DNA of 5,582 bases from DATGLW01 sp035293965 (GTDB lineage Bacteria > Actinomycetota > Acidimicrobiia > Acidimicrobiales > RAAP-2). Under the pieces are notes generated by a model. The model had not been told where the DNA came from. It saw only the letters and a program-made list of their open reading frames with translations, and made no database searches. Below, piece after piece: positions 1-5,348 of this stretch (position 1 is the stretch's first letter; each line of letters starts with the position of its first letter). The translations under genes and the position numbers were made by a program. The DNA is taken from positions 1 through 5,582 of the forward strand of contig DATGLW010000059.1 of the NCBI GenBank assembly GCA_035293965.1. The letters run 5' to 3'.

Positions 1-329
1 AACCCGTGGGCGAACATCAGGCAGTCGCCGGCCGAGAGGTGGTGTGCCACCTCGGCGTCGTAGACGGCCTTCTGCTCGGTGTCGGGGAGGAGGATCATCA
101 CGAGGTCCGCCTCGGCCGCGGCGCGGTCCACCGACACCACGCGCAGCCCGGCCTCCTCGGCCTTGGCCCTGCTCAAGGAGCCCTCGCGCAGGCCCACGCG
201 CACGTCCACGCCCGACTCCGACAGGTTCAGTGCGTGCGCGTGGCCCTGCGACCCGTACCCCAGGATGGCCACTTTGCGCCCCTGCACGAGGCTCGGGTCG
301 GCGTCGGACTCGTAGTACAGCGTGGCCAT
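1..329 (-). CDS. ilvC: Ketol-acid reductoisomerase, N-terminal part (partial at window edge)
   Basis: This is the start of acetohydroxyacid isomeroreductase, which converts 2-acetolactate or 2-aceto-2-hydroxybutyrate to the dihydroxy acid using NADPH and Mg2+, the second common step of valine/isoleucine synthesis. The ATG at 329-327 opens a frame of 109 complete codons that runs off the window. The visible part is the N-terminal Rossmann domain. The dinucleotide loop GYGSQGHAHALNL is at residues 24-36, the Arg/Ser-rich NADP phosphate-binding stretch (VGLREGS) at about 45-51, ILLPDTEQ at 79-86, and the family's conserved AHG with His108 ends the fragment. This matches bacterial class I enzymes, where about 330-340 residues are usual, so roughly two thirds lies outside. 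The start is supported by a strong ribosome binding site 7 nt upstream and by homology beginning at once. It lies 76 nt after ilvN on the same strand, probably in one operon. No defect is seen. Confidence 0.97.
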   Translation of the reverse strand, partial: MATLYYESDADPSLVQGRKVAILGYGSQGHAHALNLSESGVDVRVGLREGSLSRAKAEEAGLRVVSVDRAAAEADLVMILLPDTEQKAVYDAEVAHHLSAGDCLMFAHG

Positions 330-336
330 GGCGGTG

Positions 337-342
337 CCTCCT
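337..342 (-). promoter_or_regulatory. ilvC ribosome binding site
   Basis: On the minus strand AGGAGG is followed by 7 nt and the ilvC ATG. This is a full Shine-Dalgarno match at ideal spacing and is the strongest in the window, so it fixes the ilvC start. The rest of the 76-nt ilvN-ilvC gap (330-405) shows no clear terminator hairpin or promoter, which fits read-through from ilvN. Confidence 0.85.
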
Positions 343-405
343 GAAGGTGCTCGGACAAGTGGTGCAGGGGGTTGACTGGGGCGGATGGGGACGGAGCGGG
401 ACGAG

Positions 406-978
406 TCAGCCGGCGCGACCCGGGATGGGGCGGGCACGCGCCGCACGGCGCCCCAGCTTAGGCAGGGCCACGCGCCCCGTCCGCTGGAGGCCGGCCACCC
501 GGAAGCTCGCCAGGAGCGCCTCGAAGTCGTCGAGCGTGTCGGGAGGACCGGCGAGCATGACGGTCAGCTGGTCGCCGCCCACGTTGACGACCTCCCCGCC
601 GAAGACGTCCACGAGCTCGATGACCTGGGAGCGCTCGGTCATCGTGGCTGCCACCGTCGCCAGCAGCAGCTCGCGCTCCACAGCCTCCGACGGCGACAGA
701 TGGGAGATGGCCACGACGTTGACGAGCTTGTCGAGCTGACGGACGACCTGCTCGAGGGATGCCGGCTCGACGTCGACCACGATCGTGATGCGGCTCAGGC
801 GCTCGCCCTCGTCGGTGGGGGCGACGGCCAGCGAGTAGATGTTGAACCCGCGCCGCGAGAAGAGCCCGGCGATCCGAGCCAGCACGCCCGCCTTGTTCTC
901 GACGAGCACCGACAGGATGTGGTGCCGCACGCGGTCCTCGCCGTCCCAGGGTGGCCCAGCAGCCGTGCCCTGGGTCAC
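406..978 (-). CDS. ilvN: Acetohydroxyacid synthase, small (regulatory) subunit
   Basis: IlvN activates the IlvB catalytic subunit and usually gives it valine feedback sensitivity. Counted from the GTG at 978, the product has 190 residues. The N-terminal ACT domain (about 20-90) carries LSVLVENKAGVLARIAGLF at 22-40, then RRGFNIYSLAV, the conserved effector-binding segment of the family. The C-terminal ACT-like domain follows (about 100-172), with RSQVIELVDVFGGEVVNV around 116-133, then an Arg/Ala/Pro-rich tail. The GTG overlaps the ilvB stop as GTGA (4 nt), implying translational coupling and matched subunit synthesis. Start uncertainty: the first 16 residues are not conserved-looking, and a second in-frame GTG at 930-928 is preceded by GAGGA at good spacing. 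That start would give 174 residues, closer to mycobacterial IlvN (about 168). The function is certain; the start is not. Confidence 0.95.
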   Translation of the reverse strand: MTQGTAAGPPWDGEDRVRHHILSVLVENKAGVLARIAGLFSRRGFNIYSLAVAPTDEGERLSRITIVVDVEPASLEQVVRQLDKLVNVVAISHLSPSEAVERELLLATVAATMTERSQVIELVDVFGGEVVNVGGDQLTVMLAGPPDTLDDFEALLASFRVAGLQRTGRVALPKLGRRAARARPIPGRAG

Positions 979-2786
979 GCCATGCCCCGGCGGCTCTTCT
1001 CCAACGCCTCCTGCTGGTCGGGATGCACCTGGATGGCGTCGTTGGACGTGCCTGCGGGCACCATGGGGAAGACCTTCTCGAACGCATCGGTTCGGAAGTC
1101 GACCACCACCGGCCGGTCGTCGACGGCGTTGGCCTCCTCGATCGCGGGCACGACCTCTTCGGGCGCCTCGGCCCGGATCCCCACGCACCCCATCGCCTCT
1201 GCCCACTTGACGTAGTCGGGCAGGTCGGGCGAAAGGTAGACCTCCGAGTAGCGCTCCTCGTAGAACATCTCCTGCCACTGTCGGACCATCCCGAGGTAGG
1301 CATTGTTGAGGATGGCGACCTTGACGGGGATCCGCTCCGCCGAGGCGGTCACGAGCTCCTGGGCCGTCATCTGGAAGCACCCGTCGCCATCGATGGCCCA
1401 CACCGTCCGGTCCGGCCGCCCCACCTTGGCCCCGACCGCGGCAGGCACGGCGAAGCCCATCGTGCCCGCGCCACCGGAGTTGACCCACGTGTAGGGATGG
1501 TCGAAGCGCCACCACTGGGAGGCCCACATCTGGTGCTGCCCCACCCCGGCGACCACGATGGTGTCCTCCGGGCACAGGTCGCGCAGCGTCTCGACGACCA
1601 GCTGCGGCTTGAGCGGTCCCTCCGCCGACCGGTCGTAGTGCAGCGGGAAGTCCTGCTGCCAACGGTGCAGCTGTGCCCACCATCCCGACAGGTCGGGGCG
1701 CGAGGCGGCCCGGGTGCCCGGCCGAGCGCGAGCACCGGTGGTGCCGCCCGCGGCCGACGGGTCGTGGCCGAGCCCGAGGGAGTCGAGGGCCTCGAGCAGC
1801 TCGTCGACCACCAGTCGGCAGTCGCCGGCGATGCCGACGTCGGGCTTGCGCACCTTGCCGAGCTCGGCCGGGTCGACGTCGACGTGCACGACGCGGGCAC
1901 CCGGGGCGAAGGCGTCGACCTTGCCCGTCACCCGGTCGTCGAAGCGGGCGCCGAGCGCCACCAGGAGGTCGGCGCGCTGCATGGCGGTGACCGCCGTGTA
2001 GTTGCCGTGCATGCCGGGCATCCCGAGGCACAAGGGGTGCGAGTCGGAGAACGCGCCGCGGGCCATGAGGGTGGTGACCACCGGGATGCCGGTGCGCTCG
2101 GCCAGCTCTCGCAGGCCCTCGACGGCTCGCGCCTTGAGGATGCCCCCGCCGGCGTAGATGACCGGGCGCTCGGCGGCCATGAGCAGCTCGGCGGCCCTGC
2201 GCACCAGCTCGGGGTCGCCAGAGCGGCAGGGGTGGTAGCCGGGGAGGTCGAGGTCCTCCTCCGACGCCGGCCAGTACCACTCCAAGGTGGCGTTCGACAC
2301 GTCCTTGGGGACGTCGACCAGCACCGGTCCGGGCCGCCCGGTGGTAGCGACGTGGAAGGCGGCGGCAACCACGCGCGGGATGTCGGCGGGGTCCTTCACC
2401 AGCCAATTGTGCTTGGTGATACCCATCGTCACCCCGGTGATGTCGCACTCCTGGAAGGCGTCGGTTCCGATGGACGCCGTGGCCACCTGGCCGGAGATGA
2501 CCACGAGCGGCGTGGAGTCCATGTAGGCGTTCGACAGCGGCGTCACGATGTTGGTGGCACCCGGCCCGCTCGTCACCATGGCCACCCCCGGCCGGCCCGT
2601 CACCATCGCGTACCCCTCCGCCATGTGGCCTGCACCCTGCTCGTGACGGACGAGGACGTGGCGGATCGGCGAGTCGAGGATCGGGTCGTACACGGGAAGG
2701 ATCGCCCCCCCGGGCAGGCCGAACATGACCTCGACCCCCTCCATCTCGAGGCTCTTGATGAGCGCCTGGGCTCCGGTCACCTGCAT
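975..2786 (-). CDS. ilvB: Acetohydroxyacid (acetolactate) synthase, large catalytic subunit
   Basis: This is the ThDP-, FAD- and Mg2+-dependent enzyme that joins two pyruvates, or pyruvate and 2-ketobutyrate, in the first committed step of valine/leucine/isoleucine synthesis. From the ATG at 2786 it has 603 residues, normal for the family. The PYR domain opens with MQVTGAQAL. The catalytic Glu is E49 in VRHEQGAGH, followed by SGPGATN at 73-79. The central FAD domain contains RFDDRVTGKVDAFAP at 281-295. The ThDP domain has GVGQHQMW at 414-421 and the GDG...NN cofactor motif at 467-495. The segment GMVRQWQ, containing the Trp linked to herbicide sensitivity in homologues, is at 499-505. A Gly/Ala/Arg-rich linker of about 24 residues (342-365) separates the FAD and ThDP domains. 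I prefer ATG 2786 because homology begins there and AGGAAGG lies 9 nt upstream. A GTG at 2852 would add 22 residues encoding a tandem repeat and lacks a visible ribosome binding site. The stop overlaps the ilvN start. Confidence 0.96.
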   Translation of the reverse strand: MQVTGAQALIKSLEMEGVEVMFGLPGGAILPVYDPILDSPIRHVLVRHEQGAGHMAEGYAMVTGRPGVAMVTSGPGATNIVTPLSNAYMDSTPLVVISGQVATASIGTDAFQECDITGVTMGITKHNWLVKDPADIPRVVAAAFHVATTGRPGPVLVDVPKDVSNATLEWYWPASEEDLDLPGYHPCRSGDPELVRRAAELLMAAERPVIYAGGGILKARAVEGLRELAERTGIPVVTTLMARGAFSDSHPLCLGMPGMHGNYTAVTAMQRADLLVALGARFDDRVTGKVDAFAPGARVVHVDVDPAELGKVRKPDVGIAGDCRLVVDELLEALDSLGLGHDPSAAGGTTGARARPGTRAASRPDLSGWWAQLHRWQQDFPLHYDRSAEGPLKPQLVVETLRDLCPEDTIVVAGVGQHQMWASQWWRFDHPYTWVNSGGAGTMGFAVPAAVGAKVGRPDRTVWAIDGDGCFQMTAQELVTASAERIPVKVAILNNAYLGMVRQWQEMFYEERYSEVYLSPDLPDYVKWAEAMGCVGIRAEAPEEVVPAIEEANAVDDRPVVVDFRTDAFEKVFPMVPAGTSNDAIQVHPDQQEALEKSRRGMA

Positions 2787-2795
2787 GTCGGCTCG

Positions 2796-2802
2796 CCTTC
2801 CT
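2796..2802 (-). promoter_or_regulatory. Probable ilvB ribosome binding site
   Basis: AGGAAGG on the minus strand lies 9 nt upstream of the ATG at 2786. It is an imperfect but reasonable Shine-Dalgarno. The competing GTG at 2852 has no purine-rich AGGAG-like stretch in the preceding 15 nt. This favours the shorter IlvB. Confidence 0.5.
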
Positions 2803-2804
2803 GT

Positions 2805-2846
2805 TCCTGTTGCCTGCCGGGTCGTTCCTGTTGCCTGCCGGGTCGT
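2805..2846 (-). repeat. Perfect 2 x 21-bp tandem repeat upstream of ilvB
   Basis: Positions 2805-2825 and 2826-2846 are identical 21-bp units, and a further 6 nt matching the start of the unit sit at 2799-2804. Because 21 is a multiple of three, the repeat keeps frame. If ilvB started at the GTG 2852 it would encode TTRQATG twice. If ilvB starts at 2786, which I prefer, it lies in the 5' leader between the attenuator and the ribosome binding site. Each unit contains CAGGA on the minus strand. It looks like a recent slippage or duplication event, and no function is evident. Confidence 0.9.
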
Positions 2847-2913
2847 CTTCACGCTGTCGTCGCTCTGCTGCCGTGCCTCGTGGCCCGCAGCCCTGGCGCC
2901 TCGCCGGCCCAGC

Positions 2914-2937
2914 CCCGACGACCGCGCCCGACGACCG
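2914..2937. repeat. Short direct repeat, 11 bp, period 13
   Basis: CCCGACGACCG (plus strand) occurs at 2914-2924 and again at 2927-2937, in the leader between the terminator-like hairpin and ilvB. It may be chance in GC-rich DNA. It adds to the repetitive look of the leader, and I assign no role. Confidence 0.5.
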
Positions 2938-2944
2938 GGCCCCG

Positions 2945-2977
2945 AAATTGAAACGACCTCCCGGGTTCGGGAGGTCG
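2945..2977 (-). terminator. Intrinsic terminator / attenuator upstream of ilvB
   Basis: On the minus strand a perfect 10-bp stem has 5' arm CGACCTCCCG (2977-2968), loop AACC (2967-2964) and 3' arm CGGGAGGTCG (2963-2954). It is followed directly by TTTCAATTT (2953-2945), the only T-rich run in the intergenic region. This is a good rho-independent terminator oriented with ilvB. It lies about 160 nt before the ilvB ATG and 29 nt after the stop of a short Leu/Val/Ile-containing ORF. That position makes it more likely a conditional attenuator for ilvBNC than only the end of ilvD, although it could also end ilvD transcripts. The structure is read directly from sequence; the regulatory role is inferred from the known attenuation of ilvB operons in actinobacteria such as Corynebacterium glutamicum. 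Confidence 0.75.
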
Positions 2978-3006
2978 AGCGCGCGCGCCGGGGAGGGTCG
3001 CGCGCT
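2978..3006 (-). promoter_or_regulatory. Leader hairpin preceding the attenuator (possible pause/anti-antiterminator stem)
   Basis: On the minus strand AGCGCGCG (3006-2999) pairs perfectly with CGCGCGCT (2985-2978) around a 13-nt loop. The 5' arm begins on the last base of the leader ORF's TAA stop, and the 3' arm abuts the terminator stem with no gap. A ribosome at the leader peptide's final codons would cover the 5' arm. This is where the 1:2 stem of a classical amino acid attenuator would sit. The pure GC alternation means it could also be a chance product of composition. Confidence 0.5.
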
Positions 3007-3041
3007 TACGTGATGCGTACCAGCGGGGCGCGACAGGTCAT
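3006..3041 (-). CDS. Putative ilvB attenuator leader peptide (11 aa)
   Basis: The ATG at 3041-3039 opens an 11-codon ORF, MTCRAPLVRIT, ending in TAA at 3008-3006. Leu, Val and Ile codons (CTG GTA CGC ATC) are clustered just before the stop, and the Val codon GTA is rare in this GC-rich DNA, which suits ribosome stalling when branched-chain aminoacyl-tRNA is short. Two hairpins follow immediately, the second terminator-like. A promoter-like element places the transcription start at or 3 nt before the ATG, so translation may be leaderless; no Shine-Dalgarno is present. An upstream in-frame ATG at 3092-3090 overlaps the ilvD stop (ATGA) and would give a 28-residue version with the same end. Known actinobacterial ilvB leaders are similarly short but usually have more Leu/Val/Ile codons, so this is likely rather than certain. 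Confidence 0.55.
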   Translation of the reverse strand: MTCRAPLVRIT

Positions 3042-3050
3042 GGTCCGACC

Positions 3051-3079
3051 ATTCTGCCACGTGGTCCTGCTCCTCACAA
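3051..3079 (-). promoter_or_regulatory. Putative ilvBNC promoter
   Basis: On the minus strand TTGTGA (3079-3074) and CAGAAT (3056-3051) are separated by exactly 17 nt. Each matches 4 of 6 consensus bases, and TGG just before CAGAAT forms an extended -10. The predicted start is about 3044 to 3041, at the leader peptide ATG. The element lies entirely between the ilvD stop and the leader ORF, where an ilvBNC-specific promoter would be expected. Weak matches are common, so position and spacing carry most of the weight. Confidence 0.5.
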
Positions 3080-3088
3080 CTGCGCGGC

Positions 3089-4810
3089 TCATGGCTCGGT
3101 GACTGCCCCCCGCTCGGCACCGGTGACGAGGCGCGCGTACTTGGCCAGCACCCCGGAGGTGTAGCGCGGTTCGAAGGGCTTGAGCCTGGAACGGCGCCGG
3201 GCGAGCTCCGCTTCGTCGACGACGAGGTCCACCCTGTGCTCGTCGACATCGATGACGATGCGGTCGCCGTCCTCGACCAGGGCGATCGGACCTCCGTCTA
3301 CCGCTTCGGGCGCAACGTGACCGATGCAGAAGCCGTGGGTTCCGCCCGAGAAGCGCCCGTCGGTAACGAGTGCGCAGTCACCGCCCCGGCCGACCCCCTT
3401 CAAGGCGCCCGTAACGGCCAGCATCTCGCGCATCCCGGGCCCGCCCTTGGGGCCCTCGTAGCGAATGACCAGGACGGTGCCGGGCTCGATGCTGCCGGCG
3501 AGGATGGCGTCCATCGCCGCCGGCTCGCCGTCGAACACGCGCGCCGTGCCCTCGAAGTGCAACTGGTCGATGCCGGCGACCTTGACCACCGAGCCCTTCG
3601 GCGCCAGCGTGCCGGTCAGGACGGCGATGCCCCCGGTGACGTGGATCGGGTCCGACAGCGGGTGGACCACCGTTCCGTCCGGCGCGGGCGCGCCGTACGC
3701 GGCGAGATTGTCGGCCACGGTGCGACCGGTGACCGTGAGGCAATCGCCGTGGAGGAGACCGGCCTCGAGCAGCTCGCGCATCACGACCGGCACTCCGCCG
3801 ACCCGGTCGATGTCGGTCATGTGGAAGCGGCCGTGCGGCTTGGTGTCGGCCAGGTGCGGCACCCGGGCGGCGATCCGGTTGAAGTCGTCGAGCTCCAGGT
3901 CGACCCGTGCCTCGTGGGCGATCGCCATCAGGTGCAGGACGGCGTTGGTCGACCCGCCGAGCGCCATCACGACGGCGATGGCGTTCTCGAACGCTTCCTT
4001 GGTCATGATGTGGCGGGGCCGGATGCCCGCCCGCAGCAGCTCGACCACCGCCTTGCCGGACTCGTAGGCGAAGTCGTCGCGGCGACGGTCCACCGCAGGA
4101 GCGGACGCGCTCCCCGGCAGGGACATGCCGAGGGCCTCGCCCACCGAGGCCATCGTGTTGGCAGTGAACATGCCGGCGCACGACCCCTCCGTGGGGCAGG
4201 CGTTCCGCTCGATGAGCCGCAGCTCCTCGTCGCTCAGGGCGTCGACGGCGTGGGCGCCGACCGCCTCGAACACGCTCACGATGTCGAGAGCCTGGTCGCG
4301 CAGGCGCCCCGGCAGGATCGTGCCTCCGTAGAGAAAGACGCTCGGCAAGTTGAGCCGGGCCGCCGCCATGAGCATGCCGGGGAGGGACTTGTCGCAGCCG
4401 GCGAACGCGACCAGGCCGTCGAAGCGCTCGGCGTGCATGACCGTCTCGACCGAATCGGCGATGATCTCACGGCTGACCAGCGACGCCCTCATTCCCTCGT
4501 GGCCCATCGAGATGCCATCGGAGACCGCGATGGTCACGAACTCGAGGGGGAACCCTCCGGCAGCGCGCACGCCGTCCTTGGAGCGCTTCGCGAGGCGATC
4601 GAGCGGGAGGTTGCACGGTGTCACCTCGTTCCAGCTCGACGCCACGCCGATCTGGGGCTTGCCCCAGTCGTCGTCGGTCATGCCGACCGCCCGGAGCATG
4701 GCGCGCGCCGGCGCTCGGGTCGGCCCCTCGGTGACCTCGTAGCTCCGTGGCTTGACGCCGGGACGCTCAGCGCCAGGAGAGGACGGCGGAGCTGAGTGGC
4801 GGGCGGTCAT
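3089..4810 (-). CDS. ilvD: Dihydroxy-acid dehydratase
   Basis: IlvD is a cytosolic Fe-S enzyme that dehydrates 2,3-dihydroxyisovalerate and 2,3-dihydroxy-3-methylvalerate to the 2-keto acids, the third common step of valine/isoleucine synthesis. From the ATG at 4810 it has 573 residues, close to the mycobacterial enzyme (about 575) and shorter than the E. coli type (616). The expected cluster cysteines are C66 (WNEVTPCNLPL), C139 (FAGCDKSLPGM) and C211 (CPTEGSCAGMF). K141 in CDKS is the usual carbamylated Mg ligand, and S488 in TDGRFSGGTHG is the likely catalytic Ser. Other landmarks are SDGISMGHEGM (97-107), GGSTNAVLHL (285-294) and YEGPKGGPGMREML (451-464). The start overlaps the preceding gene by 44 nt and has no Shine-Dalgarno. 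An ATG four codons upstream (4822) is the only near alternative. The stop is followed by the ilvB leader, so ilvD may be transcribed separately from ilvBNC. Confidence 0.96.
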   Translation of the reverse strand: MTARHSAPPSSPGAERPGVKPRSYEVTEGPTRAPARAMLRAVGMTDDDWGKPQIGVASSWNEVTPCNLPLDRLAKRSKDGVRAAGGFPLEFVTIAVSDGISMGHEGMRASLVSREIIADSVETVMHAERFDGLVAFAGCDKSLPGMLMAAARLNLPSVFLYGGTILPGRLRDQALDIVSVFEAVGAHAVDALSDEELRLIERNACPTEGSCAGMFTANTMASVGEALGMSLPGSASAPAVDRRRDDFAYESGKAVVELLRAGIRPRHIMTKEAFENAIAVVMALGGSTNAVLHLMAIAHEARVDLELDDFNRIAARVPHLADTKPHGRFHMTDIDRVGGVPVVMRELLEAGLLHGDCLTVTGRTVADNLAAYGAPAPDGTVVHPLSDPIHVTGGIAVLTGTLAPKGSVVKVAGIDQLHFEGTARVFDGEPAAMDAILAGSIEPGTVLVIRYEGPKGGPGMREMLAVTGALKGVGRGGDCALVTDGRFSGGTHGFCIGHVAPEAVDGGPIALVEDGDRIVIDVDEHRVDLVVDEAELARRRSRLKPFEPRYTSGVLAKYARLVTGAERGAVTEP

Positions 4811-5348
4811 GGCCGACAGCATACGACCAGATGCTGCGATCCTGGGGGTGGTCGGTACCGGCCACGGTTCTCGACGCGCCAGGCGCGCCGTAGAGTCCCC
4901 ACCCGTAGCGCAGCACCCGGCCTGCAGCAACCTCGGGCCGCAGCGCGTTGGCCAACTGCCGCGAGGGCGGGTCCGCCACGTCCACCCCGTTGAGGAGCAA
5001 GGCGGCATGGAGCTCGTAGAGCCGCATCTGCACGCCCGAGGAGATCAGCAAGACCGCAGCTGCCTTCCGCAGCTCGCCGCCCTTCAGGACCCGCGGTCGG
5101 GGTACTCGACCTCGCAGGTCCGCCACTCGGGGCAGGAACGTGTCCTCTGGGGGGCACCACTGCCCGAGCGCCTGCCGGCAGACCTCGAGCCGCCTGGTGA
5201 GCTCGATCCGCCGCAGCGCGAGCCTGCGAGCTCGGTCGTCGAGCTCGTCGAGCTCGGCGAGCAGCCGATCGCGGATGCCGAGGATGCGGGCACGCATAGC
5301 AGGTTGGGGGCCATAGCGCCGTGGCCGCAGGAGCATGGCGTCGGTCAT
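4767..5348 (-). CDS. Hypothetical protein: coiled coil plus probable winged helix-turn-helix
   Basis: I do not recognise this gene. From the ATG at 5348 it encodes 193 residues with the high G/C third positions of real coding here. Residues 18-62 are a charged, heptad-like helix (RDRLLAELDELDDRARRLAL) that should form a coiled coil. Residues 88-155 read as three helices and a hairpin: GGELRKAAAVLLISSG, RLYELHAALLLNG, PSRQLANALRPEV, then VLRYGWGLYG as the wing. This suggests a winged-helix DNA-binding fold, perhaps of the HARE-HTH kind, inferred from pattern alone. The tail (156-193) is unstructured-looking. There is no signal peptide or membrane segment. The start is uncertain: ATG 5336, ATG 5297 and GTG 5372 are in frame and none has a Shine-Dalgarno. 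The frame stays open to 5561, but that extension is Arg/Ser/Ala-rich and looks non-coding. The 3' end overlaps ilvD by 44 nt. A link to ilv regulation is possible but unsupported. Confidence 0.7.
   Translation of the reverse strand: MTDAMLLRPRRYGPQPAMRARILGIRDRLLAELDELDDRARRLALRRIELTRRLEVCRQALGQWCPPEDTFLPRVADLRGRVPRPRVLKGGELRKAAAVLLISSGVQMRLYELHAALLLNGVDVADPPSRQLANALRPEVAAGRVLRYGWGLYGAPGASRTVAGTDHPQDRSIWSYAVGHDRPPLSSAVLSWR
4818..4823 (-). promoter_or_regulatory. Possible -10 element for a leaderless ilvD transcript
   Basis: TATGCT on the minus strand (4 of 6 matches to TATAAT) is followed by 7 nt and then the ilvD ATG at 4810. The A of the start codon would therefore be near +1. No Shine-Dalgarno is found before this ATG, consistent with leaderless translation, which is common in actinobacteria. 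No convincing -35 is seen at 16-18 nt upstream, and the element lies inside the preceding gene, so this is tentative. Confidence 0.3.

Noticed and set aside
330..405. Possible second attenuator or promoter between ilvN and ilvC
   Set aside because: The 76-nt gap has no T-run after a hairpin and no credible -10/-35 pair; only the ilvC ribosome binding site stands out.
951..2951. A 666-codon open frame on the plus strand antisense to ilvB
   Set aside because: This is the usual antisense shadow of GC-rich coding sequence. The translation is His/Arg/Asp/Gly-rich with no motif, while the minus strand encodes a full IlvB.
406..3249. A 947-codon open frame on the minus strand spanning ilvN, all of ilvB and the leader
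   Set aside because: Only its last part is real (ilvN). Across ilvB it is the overlapping frame of a high-GC gene and translates to Arg/Gly/Pro-rich sequence without domains.
3236..4795. A 519-codon open frame on the plus strand antisense to ilvD
   Set aside because: Same reasoning: ilvD fully explains this DNA and the antisense translation is low-complexity.
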